64,000 nt of DNA, from the NCBI GenBank assembly GCA_018714895.1, contig DVMQ01000006.1:62001-126000 (forward strand). Reading direction: 5' to 3'. Positions 1 to 8,240 of this stretch are shown one piece after another. Made by a program: the position numbers and the translations under genes. Within the stretch, counting starts at the first letter, position 1. Each line of letters starts with the position of its first letter. The notes under the pieces were generated by a model. That model had not been told where the DNA came from. It did not search any database and was given only the letters and a program-made list of their open reading frames with translations. The stretch is from Coprovicinus avistercoris (lineage in GTDB: Bacteria; Actinomycetota; Coriobacteriia; Coriobacteriales; Atopobiaceae).

Positions 1-13
1 TGCCACCCCTCCG
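1..13 (+). tRNA. possible 3' end of tRNA-Ser (partial, at window edge)
   Basis: The first bases read TGCCA followed by CCCCTCC and G. This is what the end of a T-stem, the 3' half of an acceptor stem and the discriminator G of a bacterial tRNA-Ser would look like, pairing with a GGAGGGG 5' end outside the window. No CCA is encoded. With only 13 bases this is a suggestion, not a proof. Serine tRNA genes next to tadA are common, which is mild support. Confidence 0.3.
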
Positions 14-108
14 GGCGTTGGACTATTCTATCGCAAAGTGGAACAAATCAAGCGCAAAATGATATTTGTTCATAACCTATGTGTATGAATGAGTATACGG
101 GAGGCTGT

Positions 109-639
109 GTGGACGCAAAAGACATCTTGGAAAGCGGTATTTCGCCTGAAGATATTGCATATATGGATATTGCGCTTGAAGAGGCACGCATGGCTGCCGA
201 TGAAGGAGAAGTGCCAATAGGCGCAGTGGTTGTATATGACGGGCAAGTGATAGCGCGGGCTCACAACCGACGTGAACAGGATAAAGATCCTGCAGCTCAT
301 GCCGAACACAGTGCGATGGTTATGGCATCTCGCGTGTTAGATCGTTGGCGGCTTAGTGGTTGTACGGTATATGTCACCCTGGAGCCCTGTTTGATGTGTG
401 CAGGGCTCATGATAAACGCCCGTATAGATCGTTGTGTATACGGTGCTCCTGATCCTAAAGGCGGGGCTTTAGGAACGCTTTACGATATTAGCCACGATGC
501 ACGCCTCAATCATGCCTTTGAAGTGTGCCCTGGAGTCCGATCTGATGAAGCGGCGCAATTACTGAGAGATTTTTTCCGAGCGCGCAGAAAGAATCGTCAA
601 AAAGAGACAGGTGCTTTTTTACCGAGGGCCGATAACTAA
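109..639 (+). CDS. tadA: tRNA-specific adenosine deaminase TadA
   Basis: Deaminates adenosine 34 to inosine in the tRNA-Arg anticodon, in the cytoplasm. The zinc site of the cytidine/deoxycytidylate deaminase fold is complete: HAE (zinc His plus catalytic Glu) followed by PCLMCAG with the two zinc Cys residues. The length (176 residues from the GTG at 109) suits the family. The frame is also open from an ATG at 79, but no SD precedes it, whereas GGGAGG at 99-104 sits just before GTG 109, so GTG is preferred. The basic C-terminal tail (FFRARRKNRQK) is typical. It lies downstream of a possible tRNA-Ser. Confidence 0.93.
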   Translation: MDAKDILESGISPEDIAYMDIALEEARMAADEGEVPIGAVVVYDGQVIARAHNRREQDKDPAAHAEHSAMVMASRVLDRWRLSGCTVYVTLEPCLMCAGLMINARIDRCVYGAPDPKGGALGTLYDISHDARLNHAFEVCPGVRSDEAAQLLRDFFRARRKNRQKETGAFLPRADN

Positions 640-737
640 TAACCAATAATCGCAGTATCATGACAAAGCGGCTTTTCAGGCGTATGTTTGATTAATACAA
701 CCTTGTAACTATTACCTGCTCAAGAGGAGGGCCCGAA

Positions 738-1721
738 ATGCCAAGTATGGTCCGTCATGTTTCGATCGACGATGTGCGGACTGCTCGTGAACGTCTTGAG
801 GGACGTGTACGAAGAACTTGGCTTGAGGAGTCTGTTTATTTAGGTAACCGAAATAGACGCTATTTTTATAAGCTGGAAAGCCAACAAATTGGTAAGTCTT
901 TTAAAATTCGTGGCGCTCTTAATGTTTTAGAGCAGCTGAACTTAGGTGAACGCGCCCGAGGTGTAGGTGTTGTTTCCACTGGCAACAGTGCCGTTGCTCT
1001 TGCCTATGCTGCCCGTGAACTTAACATCGAAAATTGCCTGGCAATTGTGCCTGTTACTACGCCTGCTGCAAAGCTTGATAGGATCCGCTTTTATGGTGGC
1101 CGAGTTATGAGCATGGGCGAAAACTATAGCGAAGCTCTCATGCTTGGGCTCAACTATATTGAGTGTTCAAACATGCATGTCATGGATCCTTTTGGCTGTG
1201 ATCCCGCAAATTATGCAGGTTCCGGCACTATCGGGTTGGAAATTCTTGAACAAAATCCTGATATCGATACTATTGTGGCTCCCATTGGTACAGGCGGTCT
1301 TATTACAGGCATTGCGGTCGGCGCTAAATCAATTCGCCCGGATGTTCGAATTGTTGGAGTTCAGACAGAGGCTTGTCCAGCCATGTATGAGTCGCTTCGC
1401 CATGGTACGTGCTACAGCACCTATCCAGTTTCAGGCGATACGGTTTGTGGCGCCGTAACCGGTGGCGTAGGACGCATTGCTTACGAGATGCTACCCACGC
1501 TTATCGATGACATTATCGTGGTAAGCGAGCGTTCTATCTGCGACGCATTGAAGTTCATGATTGAGCGCGAGCAAATTGTTGCCGAAGCCGCAAGCGCTAT
1601 GGTTGTTGCTGCTGTACATGATTATCCCGAAGAAGTGGGCGGTTCCAACGTTGCGCTGGTCATTAGCGGCGGCAATATAGATGCAACGTTGCTCGAAACC
1701 CTGTTGAAGGAGAAGGATTAA
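738..1721 (+). CDS. PLP-dependent threonine ammonia-lyase-like protein (no ACT domain)
   Basis: Fold-type II PLP enzyme of the serine/threonine dehydratase family; the best fit is catabolic threonine deaminase (threonine to 2-oxobutyrate and ammonia). The motif GKSFKIRGA near residue 52 holds the PLP-binding lysine, the glycine-rich GTGG loop (IGTGGLITG) binds the phosphate, and SGGNID near the C-terminus lines the PLP ring. At 327 residues it lacks the regulatory ACT domain of biosynthetic IlvA. The usual SAGNHAQG stretch reads STGNSAVALA here, so substrate specificity is uncertain; another beta-eliminating amino-acid lyase is possible. SD AGGAGG lies 9-14 bases before the ATG. Confidence 0.75.
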   Translation: MPSMVRHVSIDDVRTARERLEGRVRRTWLEESVYLGNRNRRYFYKLESQQIGKSFKIRGALNVLEQLNLGERARGVGVVSTGNSAVALAYAARELNIENCLAIVPVTTPAAKLDRIRFYGGRVMSMGENYSEALMLGLNYIECSNMHVMDPFGCDPANYAGSGTIGLEILEQNPDIDTIVAPIGTGGLITGIAVGAKSIRPDVRIVGVQTEACPAMYESLRHGTCYSTYPVSGDTVCGAVTGGVGRIAYEMLPTLIDDIIVVSERSICDALKFMIEREQIVAEAASAMVVAAVHDYPEEVGGSNVALVISGGNIDATLLETLLKEKD

Positions 1722-1749
1722 CCCGCGGCTTATCCGGTGCTTCTGCTTT

Positions 1750-3030
1750 CTAAATGACCTGGAAAATAAAGAAATCTAAATAGTGGGTCTCGGGTACTCC
1801 CCAAAGAATGGGGTGGTCGGGTGCCTGTTGCCGTTCTTCTAGCTGTAAGAGGCTTACGCCTGCGTTGCGGGCTGCATAATGCAGGGTTTTCTTAAGCAGT
1901 TCGGTAGTCATAAAGTGAGAGCAGCTACAGGTCGCAAGATAACCACCGCGAGGCAGCAGCTTCATAGCAAGCTCGTTGATTTCTTGGTAGCCGTGCATAG
2001 CGTGCTTTACGGTTGATCGGCTTTTTGTAAATGCTGGAGGATCTAACACAATAAGGTCAAATGGGCCGCCCTGCTCGCGCAAATAGCGCTTGTCAGCCGC
2101 AAGGTCAGGAAGATATTTCATGACATTTGCGCAGGTAAATTCCATGCGGTCATCGAGATTATTAAGACGAGCATTCTCATGTGCAAGATCGCAGGCAGTC
2201 TGGCTTACATCGACACAGCGAACAAAAGATGCTCCTCCCGCTGCAGCATTGAGGCCAAAGGGGCCTACGTGGGAAAAACAATCGAGTACGCGGCGATCTT
2301 TTGCAAGCCGCCTCACAGCGCGGCGGTTGTATTTTTGGTCGAGAAAGAAGCCTGTTTTCTGGCTATTTTCGAGATCAAGGTCGAAAGCGATGCCGTTCTC
2401 ATGAACGATAATGCGCGTACTTGAAGCGTTTGAGGCGTCGAACCAGCCCTTTTCAAGCGGTAGGCCCTCTTTCGTACGGCTGGGCGAGTCGTTTCTCTCA
2501 TAAATGCCGCGAATGGCAATACCATCCTGTGCAAGTACATCGAGCAGCAACGGATAAATCTGAGAGCGCAGTTTTTGCATGCCCACAGTACCAACTTGTG
2601 CAACGAGCACATCTTCATACTTATCAACAATAAGACCTGGAAAACCATCTGCTTCCGAGAAAAGAATGCGACAGCAGGTGAGATCTGATTCACAGCCAGG
2701 CAAAGCGCGATTCCCGAGTGCAGTAACGCGACGTTTCCAAGCCCAGGTGAGTTTACGTGACCAAAAGGCGTTATCAAATCTATCGTTTGCGTTGCGCGTG
2801 ATTAAGCGAATACGAATCGTGCTTGCTTCGGAGAGAAGCCCCGAGCCATGCCATGTCCCATTTTCCTCGACCACATCGACAATATCGCCATTTTCAGCCG
2901 TATGACCGTCGAGGGGAGCCGGCTCTAGCCGCAGGACTTCACCTGCGAATACCCAAGGATGGCCAGCTGCGAGTGCACGCGCTGCCTTTTTGGTGATAAG
3001 AGCACGGGGATAAGGGCGAATTTGCTTCAT
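1750..3030 (-). CDS. rlmI: class I SAM-dependent rRNA methyltransferase, RlmI-like
   Basis: Probable 23S rRNA 5-methylcytosine methyltransferase. The N-terminal ~75 residues form a PUA-type RNA-binding domain (GHPWVFAGEV). The C-terminal half is a Rossmann methyltransferase with the SAM loop VLDCFSHVGPFGL, an acidic ribose-binding Asp, and the DPPAF motif near residue 332. The catalytic cysteine region TCSCSHFM near residue 368 matches RlmI-type enzymes. The 426-residue length is close to the ~400 expected. It converges with the threonine dehydratase gene, 28 bases apart. The target nucleotide is inferred from family membership. Confidence 0.85.
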   Translation of the reverse strand: MKQIRPYPRALITKKAARALAAGHPWVFAGEVLRLEPAPLDGHTAENGDIVDVVEENGTWHGSGLLSEASTIRIRLITRNANDRFDNAFWSRKLTWAWKRRVTALGNRALPGCESDLTCCRILFSEADGFPGLIVDKYEDVLVAQVGTVGMQKLRSQIYPLLLDVLAQDGIAIRGIYERNDSPSRTKEGLPLEKGWFDASNASSTRIIVHENGIAFDLDLENSQKTGFFLDQKYNRRAVRRLAKDRRVLDCFSHVGPFGLNAAAGGASFVRCVDVSQTACDLAHENARLNNLDDRMEFTCANVMKYLPDLAADKRYLREQGGPFDLIVLDPPAFTKSRSTVKHAMHGYQEINELAMKLLPRGGYLATCSCSHFMTTELLKKTLHYAARNAGVSLLQLEERQQAPDHPILWGVPETHYLDFFIFQVI

Positions 3031-3295
3031 ACAAAAATCCAGGCTTCACGATATCCAGAGCAAAGTACTCAGCTCAAGAGCAAAAAAGTTACGAAATATA
3101 AGACCCGTTTATAGTAACAGACTTTTCTTAATGCCAAAGACGGATGGTATCTGGGTTTTATTACGTGCCGTTTGCAGAGTCCTTTTATTGTTGTCACAGT
3201 GTTTGTGGTGTAGATCTGTAGAATTAGTGGAGCGATATTCAGGTTTTGTCTAGGAATTCGTTTTATCTGGACAACTTATTAGAGGAGCAAGAGCC
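3031..3295. promoter_or_regulatory. divergent promoter region between rlmI and lipoprotein genes
   Basis: A 265-base gap between genes transcribed in opposite directions, so it must hold two promoters. It is AT-rich. A strong SD, AGAGGAGC at 3281-3288, sets the start of the lipoprotein gene. No convincing operator, riboswitch or RNA gene is seen. Confidence 0.4.
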
Positions 3296-3907
3296 ATGAA
3301 AAAGATGGATAAAGCAAGCGTTTCTATAAGAACGCTGTTGGGAGCTGCGCTTGCATCAGCAATGTTAGTGGGAAGCCTTGCTCTTACCGGTTGTGGTGGC
3401 ACTTCAAGTGGCGAGTCAGCAGATGCAGCTGCTGAGGCTGCTGCAGCACCAGAGGAAGTTGCCGAAGAGTTTGTACAAGCGCTCTTTGATGGTGACGGCG
3501 AGACCATGTGGAATTTGATGTCTCCCGAAATGCGCGATGCTGCTCTTGAGCAAGAAGATATGACGGAAGAAGAGGCTATTGATGAGCTGAGCGACATGGG
3601 CAAATCGAACATGGGCTCTGTCGAAGACTATATTGATAGCATTGAAGTAACTGAGCAGGGCTCCACCGATCTTAATGAAGACGAGATTGCCGACCTGGTA
3701 GAGGCATATGACTCGGACTACGATATTCAGATTAATGTCTCGGCTGCTAAAGAAGTCGATCTTGAGGTAAAACTTGTTCTCAATTCAGATGGCGAAGACC
3801 TTATTGGTGACAATCTTTCCGATGATGATTTAACCACCGATGTTTCGTTGGTAGTTGTTCAGATTGATGGCCAGTGGTACGTTGAGCCAACTGGCATGTC
3901 GATGTAA
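3296..3907 (+). CDS. putative lipoprotein, paralogue A
   Basis: Secreted lipoprotein of unknown function, 203 residues. An N-terminal basic and hydrophobic segment ends in the lipobox LTGC (Cys near residue 33), followed by a Gly/Ser/Ala-rich linker. The globular part opens with AEEFVQALFDGDGETMW and closes with a beta-rich VVVQIDGQWYV segment. It is strongly acidic. The next gene encodes a clear paralogue with the same order of motifs (VQALF/VQAVF, ESxIxD, DSDYDIQINV/SSDYNLDLNI, VDGQWY/VDGEWY), so this is a tandem duplication. The layout resembles DUF4878-type lumazine-synthase-like/NTF2-like lipoproteins, but that link is only a suggestion. ATG with SD AGAGGAGC. Confidence 0.8.
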   Translation: MKKMDKASVSIRTLLGAALASAMLVGSLALTGCGGTSSGESADAAAEAAAAPEEVAEEFVQALFDGDGETMWNLMSPEMRDAALEQEDMTEEEAIDELSDMGKSNMGSVEDYIDSIEVTEQGSTDLNEDEIADLVEAYDSDYDIQINVSAAKEVDLEVKLVLNSDGEDLIGDNLSDDDLTTDVSLVVVQIDGQWYVEPTGMSM

Positions 3908-3945
3908 ATCTTTTCAAGCATTAAAGATATAAAGAGGAGGCTTCA

Positions 3946-4581
3946 GTGAGTACAAACAGGAAATCGAACGTATCTATCAAAGCGCTTTTAATGGCATTCT
4001 TTGCTGCTTTGCTGCTTGTTGGTAGCTTGACGTTGGTAGGCTGCGGTGGCGGCGGAGAGTCTTCTGAAGCCCCTGCTGAAGAAGAGAAAGAAGCCGAGCC
4101 CACGAGAACGCCTGAAGAAGCAGCAGAAGGCTATGTTCAGGCAGTGTTTGATAGTGATGGCGACACTCTCTGGGAGCTTTTACCACCAGATCTTCGTGAT
4201 GCTCTGATGGACGAGATGGGCGGAGACGAAGACGAGGTTATCTCTGAACTTGAGAGCACAATTGGCGATTCTATGGACAGCGCTCTTTCTGGCATGGAAG
4301 ACTATGTCAACGGGTTCACTGTTACTGCCACAGATACGAAGGATCTTTCTTCAAGTGAGATAGACGACCTCATTGAGACCTATAGCTCAGACTACAATCT
4401 GGACCTCAATATTGAAGAGGCTCAGGAAGTAGATCTCACCGTCGGACTCGATCTTACTTCTGAGGGCGAAGAGCTCTTGGCAGCGAATGATGTCGATCCT
4501 TCTGAGGCTACAACTGAAGCTACCGTTGTCGTTATCAAAGTCGACGGCGAGTGGTATTTCGATATGACGAGCCTTCTCTAA
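3946..4581 (+). CDS. putative lipoprotein, paralogue B
   Basis: Second copy of the tandem lipoprotein pair, 211 residues. Signal peptide with lipobox LVGC (Cys near residue 33), then a GGGGESS linker and an acidic globular domain beginning EGYVQAVFDSDGDTLW and ending KVDGEWYFDMTSLL. The GTG start at 3946 is fixed by AGAGGAGG at 3933-3940. It lies 38 bases after paralogue A, so the two are probably co-transcribed, and a strong terminator follows. Function unknown. The conserved VDGxWY ending suggests a small beta-rich domain on the outer face of the membrane. Confidence 0.8.
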   Translation: MSTNRKSNVSIKALLMAFFAALLLVGSLTLVGCGGGGESSEAPAEEEKEAEPTRTPEEAAEGYVQAVFDSDGDTLWELLPPDLRDALMDEMGGDEDEVISELESTIGDSMDSALSGMEDYVNGFTVTATDTKDLSSSEIDDLIETYSSDYNLDLNIEEAQEVDLTVGLDLTSEGEELLAANDVDPSEATTEATVVVIKVDGEWYFDMTSLL

Positions 4582-4604
4582 ACTAACTCGTTGTTGTAAG
4601 TGAT

Positions 4605-4644
4605 AGACCCTCGCTGGAAAATTCCGGCGAGGGTCTCTCTTTTT
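4605..4644 (+). terminator. rho-independent terminator after lipoprotein pair
   Basis: The 10-bp arms AGACCCTCGC (4605-4614) and GCGAGGGTCT (4627-4636) enclose a 12-base loop and are followed by CTCTTTTT. It ends the lipoprotein operon and lies just before the convergent nitroreductase pseudogene. Confidence 0.85.
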
Positions 4645-4649
4645 GCAGA

Positions 4650-5178
4650 TTACTTTACTTGTACAACAATATTGTCATGACGCGGGGCTGCTTCTGGATG
4701 TGATGCCGCACCCTCACCTGGATAGCCTAGAATTACATGGCCCACACCGCGCCACTCTCCCTCAATGCCCCAGCGCGTAAGAAGCTCTTTGCCTTCGTCG
4801 GACTCAAATTCTTCGCGTGCACGATGAATCCAGCAAGAGCCAACACCAAGGGCATGAGCTGCATTGAGCATATTGCAGATAGCACATGATCCGTCTTCAA
4901 CACAGGTAGGCACTGCAGGGTCGAACGAGTACTACGATGACTGTTTGCGCCCCATAAAACGGATCGGAATCCGTCCCCATGATTGCAGCATTCATATGAG
5001 AGAGTTTCGCTACGTCGTCCGGGTTTGTTACAACAACAAATTTCCAGGGCTGACGTCCTTTTCCACTGGGGGCGAATGTACCAGCTTCTACAATACGCTC
5101 AAGTGTTACTTCATCGAGCGGCTGGGAAGTGTACGAGCGGCAACTTCTACGTGTAAGAAGTGTTTCAATTGCTTCCAT
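4650..5178 (-). pseudogene. nitroreductase family protein, frameshifted
   Basis: FMN-dependent nitroreductase split over two frames. The N-terminal part (from ATG 5178: MEAIETLLTRRSCRSYTSQP, then APSGKGRQPWKFVVV) and the C-terminal part (CAICNMLNAAHALGVGSCW, GYPGE, ending at 4650) together make one ~175-residue protein of normal family length. The break lies in the codons for VLV-DPAVPTC. Removing the single G at 4923 (C on the coding strand) restores a continuous frame through that motif. Both halves otherwise look intact, so this is a recent inactivation or a sequencing error. Nitroreductases of this type reduce quinones or nitro compounds with NAD(P)H. Confidence 0.85.
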
Positions 5179-5248
5179 CTGGTCTCCAATCTCGCCATAC
5201 TATGCTGAACTACGGTAATTTGGGTACTTAAACAATACTGCGTCAAAC

Positions 5249-5266
5249 TGCAATATAAATATTGCA
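5249..5266. promoter_or_regulatory. 18-bp perfect palindrome, candidate operator
   Basis: TGCAATATAAATATTGCA consists of two 8-bp perfect arms around AA. It lies in the 145-base divergent region between the nitroreductase start (5178) and metY (5324), where a regulator could act on either gene. The binding protein is unknown; the assignment rests on symmetry and position only. Confidence 0.5.
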
Positions 5267-5323
5267 ACTTTGGCATCAAAACGCAGACGGTAGATACGCC
5301 TGCCTACTTGAGGATGTGATTTG

Positions 5324-6592
5324 ATGGATATTAGCACCGCTTGCATCCACGCTGGTTATGAAGCTGGCAATGGAGAGCCTCGAGCCCTTCCGATAACGCT
5401 GTCAACGACGTTTCGTTATTCTTCAACAGATGAGGTAGCTCGCCTTTTTGACCTTTCTGAAAGCGGATTTTTCTACTCTCGCATTGGCAATCCAACGTGC
5501 GATGCTGTTGAGAAGAAAATCGCTGCACTTGAGGGTGGCGTTGGCGCAATGCTCACCTCCTCGGGGCAAGCAGCCAACCTTCTTGCTGTTATCAATCTTG
5601 CTTCAGCAGGCGATCACATCATTGCATCTTCAACAATTTATGGCGGTACCGTTAACTTGTTCAGCGTAACGCTCAAGCGGTTTGGCATTGAGTGCACCTA
5701 TGTTTCTCCGCGCGCCACAAAGGAAGAAATTCTTGCTGAGGTGCGTCCTAACACCAAGTGTGTATTCGGAGAGACGGTCGCAAATCCCGCGCTCGCTGTT
5801 CTTGATCTGGAGGTGTTTGCACAGGCGGCACACGAGGCAGGGCTGCCGCTGATTATCGATAATACGTTCCCCACGCCAGTTCTCTGCCGCCCCTTTGAGT
5901 GGGGTGCCGATATTGTTACGCATTCCACTACAAAATATATCGATGGCCACGCACTCACCGTTGGCGGCGTTATTGTTGATTCAGGAAACTTCGATTGGGA
6001 AGCTTCGGGTCGTTTCCCTGATTTCTGTGAGCCAGATGAAAGTTACCACGGCGTGGTATATACACGCGATTTTGGCAATTCGGCGTTTATCGTTAAAGCC
6101 CGCGTTCAGCTTATGCGTGATCTTGGTTGCTATCCTCCGGCTACCAACGCTTTTATCCTTAATGAAAGCCTTGAAACGCTGCCTTTGCGTATGAGAAAGC
6201 ATTGTGACAACGCTTTGCGTGTTGCTGAATGGCTTGAGAAGCAGCCAAAGGTGGTATCTGTCAATTATCCTGGGTTGCCCTCGAGTCCTGATCATGACCT
6301 GGCAACGAAGTATTTGCCTGAAGGTGCTTGTGGTGTCATTTCCTTTGTAGTGGATGGCGATCGTGATCGTGCAGCTGCGCTTCTCGATCATTTGAAGATG
6401 ATTCCGATTGAAGTGCATGTTGCTGATTCGCAGACGAGCGTGCTGCATCCTGCTTCTTCAACCCATCGCCAGCTCACCGATGAGCAACTTATTGCATGTG
6501 GTGTAGAGCCAGGAATGGTACGCCTCTCCTGTGGTCTTGAATCGGTTGACGATATCATTGCCGATCTTGAGCAGGCTTTCGCACAGATCTAA
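5324..6592 (+). CDS. metY: O-acetylhomoserine sulfhydrylase (Cys/Met metabolism PLP enzyme)
   Basis: Cytoplasmic PLP enzyme of the Cys/Met family, making homocysteine from O-acetylhomoserine and sulfide. The PLP lysine lies in HSTTKYIDGHA, and SGQAANL and NPALAVLDLE are typical of the MetY branch. The 422-residue length fits MetY better than the shorter (~390) cystathionine lyases. The ATG at 5324 is preferred over TTG 5321 because GAGGA at 5310-5314 is at the usual distance. MetA, encoded at 16893, carries the acetyl-CoA specificity residue, which supports O-acetylhomoserine as substrate. A methionine gamma-lyase role cannot be excluded. Confidence 0.85.
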   Translation: MDISTACIHAGYEAGNGEPRALPITLSTTFRYSSTDEVARLFDLSESGFFYSRIGNPTCDAVEKKIAALEGGVGAMLTSSGQAANLLAVINLASAGDHIIASSTIYGGTVNLFSVTLKRFGIECTYVSPRATKEEILAEVRPNTKCVFGETVANPALAVLDLEVFAQAAHEAGLPLIIDNTFPTPVLCRPFEWGADIVTHSTTKYIDGHALTVGGVIVDSGNFDWEASGRFPDFCEPDESYHGVVYTRDFGNSAFIVKARVQLMRDLGCYPPATNAFILNESLETLPLRMRKHCDNALRVAEWLEKQPKVVSVNYPGLPSSPDHDLATKYLPEGACGVISFVVDGDRDRAAALLDHLKMIPIEVHVADSQTSVLHPASSTHRQLTDEQLIACGVEPGMVRLSCGLESVDDIIADLEQAFAQI

Positions 6593-6736
6593 CAGCAAGT
6601 TGGCCACCTCCTGGTTACAGGAAAAAGAGGCAGTCAATTTCCTGTGATAAGGTGATAAAACAAAGAAATCGAAGAGCTAAAATTCTTTGATAAATGGAAT
6701 AATGCCTGTATTCCATCATATATTTTGATTATAGAA

Positions 6737-6770
6737 GGGTCTGATCGACACATTGAGGTCGGTCAGACCC
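6737..6770 (+). terminator. hairpin, probable metY terminator
   Basis: GGGTCTGATCGAC and GGTCGGTCAGACCC can pair over about 13 bp with one G-U pair, followed by TTATTA. The T-tract is weak, and the hairpin lies ~145 bases past the metY stop, so its role as terminator is likely but not certain. Confidence 0.55.
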
Positions 6771-6947
6771 TTATTAGTAGAGAGAAACCGCTTACCACTC
6801 AGTTCATGCCGCTCATCGCAAAACTGTGAATCACAGAAAAATAGTTTGTAAACACAGATATAACTACAGATAACAAAAATATTAAGACTAAAAACTGACA
6901 TAAACCAACAAATAAGCAACTAATTGTTCGTTAAGTTCTGTAAAAGA

Positions 6948-6958
6948 TGTTTGAAACA
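6948..6958. promoter_or_regulatory. candidate DeoR-family operator, site 1
   Basis: TGTTTGAAACA is palindromic around a central G. The surrounding 14 bases, ATGTTTGAAACAAA (6947-6960), are identical to 15962-15975, just before the deoR-type gene. It lies ~50 bases upstream of the first dehydrogenase ATG. The shared site suggests that the DeoR-family protein controls both the cluster and itself. Confidence 0.65.
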
Positions 6959-7009
6959 AAAATTTATCTATCGGTTCACAGAACTTGCGACAAGAGAAAG
7001 GGAAGAAAC

Positions 7010-8170
7010 ATGAAGGCACTGACACGTTATTGCGACCATGGTGAGTTTGGAGGCTATCACTACATTGATGTTCCCATTCCAGAATGTGGTCCTGATGATG
7101 TAATTATCCGTGTCAAGGCAGCTGCAATTTGCGGCGCCGATATGAAGCACTGGTATGCAGATCTCGAGGGATCAAACACATCTGAAACCATTAACTCTAT
7201 TCGTGGTCATGAGTTCGCTGGCGTAATCGTCAAGGTTGGTGAAAATGTGACCGATTGGCACGTTGGCCAGCGTGTTGTATCTGATAACTCTGGTCAAGCT
7301 TGCGGTAAGTGCCCGGCTTGTGAGCGCGGTGACGTTATGCTCTGCGAGCACAAGACAGGTTTGGGTCTCGACAATAACTGGGTTGCTTTTGGTGGCTCTG
7401 GCGGTTTTGCAAAATACGCCAAGATCCCCGGTGGCATTCTCCGTCTTCACCCACATGCTCTTTGGGAGATTCCAGACGGCGTAAAGTATGAGGAAGCTGC
7501 ACTCCTTGATCCTGTTTCCAACTCCTACAAGGCCATCGCTCAGCAGTCTAGTTTCCTTCCTGGTCAGGACATTGTTGTTTTTGGTACAGGTCCTCTCGGC
7601 CTGTTTGCCGTTCAGGTTGCACGTATCATGGGCGCCGTCAACATTGTCATGGTAGGTCTGCAGGAAGATGTCGAGACTCGCTTCCCGATTGCCCGTGAGG
7701 TCGGCGCAACTCACTGCGTCAATGGTTCAACTGAAGATGTAGTCAAGCGCTGCACAGAGATTTGCGGCCGCGACAATCTTGGTCTTGTAATCGAGTGCTC
7801 TGGTGCAAACATTGCCCTTCAGCAGTCACTTGAGATGCTGCGCCCCAACGGCGAGGTTGTGCGTGTGGGCATGGGCTTCAAGCCGCTTGAGTTCTCCATC
7901 AACACCATTACTGAGTGGAACAAGAGCATCATTGGTCACCAGGCATACGATTCCACTTCATGGCGTGAGTGCATCCGCCTTATTCAGTCCGGCGCTATCA
8001 AGATGCAGCCAATGATTACCCATCGTCTTGGCCTTTCTCAGTGGAAAGAAGGCTTCAAGGCTATGGCAGACAAGTCCGCTGTGAAGTGCGTCTTCCATTA
8101 CGACGAGGATGACAAGGACGTAAAGGAATACGGCGAGGACGATTACGCCGACGACTACGACTTCGAATAA
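7010..8170 (+). CDS. zinc-dependent sugar/polyol dehydrogenase (MDR family)
   Basis: Medium-chain dehydrogenase, 386 residues. ICGADMKHW and GHEFAGVIVKVG supply catalytic zinc ligands, and CGKCPACERGDVMLC supplies the four-Cys structural zinc site. GTGPLGLFAVQVA is the NAD(P) Rossmann loop. Oxidation of a polyol or sugar alcohol is inferred from the neighbours. The frame is open from 6947, but that part overlaps the operator-like palindrome and has no SD; AAAGGGAAG before ATG 7010 decides the start. The unusual acidic C-terminal tail (about 22 residues, rich in Asp/Glu/Tyr, ending DDYDFE) is not typical of the family. First gene of the polyol cluster. Confidence 0.85.
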   Translation: MKALTRYCDHGEFGGYHYIDVPIPECGPDDVIIRVKAAAICGADMKHWYADLEGSNTSETINSIRGHEFAGVIVKVGENVTDWHVGQRVVSDNSGQACGKCPACERGDVMLCEHKTGLGLDNNWVAFGGSGGFAKYAKIPGGILRLHPHALWEIPDGVKYEEAALLDPVSNSYKAIAQQSSFLPGQDIVVFGTGPLGLFAVQVARIMGAVNIVMVGLQEDVETRFPIAREVGATHCVNGSTEDVVKRCTEICGRDNLGLVIECSGANIALQQSLEMLRPNGEVVRVGMGFKPLEFSINTITEWNKSIIGHQAYDSTSWRECIRLIQSGAIKMQPMITHRLGLSQWKEGFKAMADKSAVKCVFHYDEDDKDVKEYGEDDYADDYDFE

Positions 8171-8187
8171 GCATGTAAGACATTGCG

Positions 8188-8216
8188 AACCCGGCAGGAC
8201 GAGTTCCTGCCGGGTT
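8188..8216 (+). terminator. intercistronic hairpin
   Basis: The 12-bp arms AACCCGGCAGGA and TCCTGCCGGGTT surround a 5-base loop. No T-run follows (TCCC), so it probably acts as a processing or mRNA-stability element, or a partial attenuator inside the operon, rather than a full stop. Confidence 0.6.
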
Positions 8217-8240
8217 TCCCACTAGTCTGGAGTTTTGTTC

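Larger units (their letters stand above)
6593..7009 (+). promoter_or_regulatory. 417-base regulatory region upstream of the polyol cluster
   Basis: There is no gene here. From left to right it holds a direct CTGTGATAA motif near 6641, a hairpin (6737-6770), a 13-bp palindrome CTGTGAATCACAG (6824-6836), an AT-rich stretch, the operator-like TGTTTGAAACA (6948-6958), and flanking inverted repeats GTTCTGT (6935-6941) and ACAGAAC (6978-6984). An SD (AAAGGGAAG) precedes the ATG at 7010. The CTGTGATAA motif and the TGTTTGAAACA box recur before the deoR gene. The region therefore looks like the main control point of the cluster. Confidence 0.6.

Noticed and set aside
640..737. SRP RNA gene downstream of tadA
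   Set aside because: The 98-base gap lacks the conserved GGTGAC/GGAA-tetraloop-like hairpin and is AT-rich.
6824..6836. CRP site in CTGTGAATCACAG
   Set aside because: CRP half-sites need six bases between TGTGA and TCACA; here there is one.
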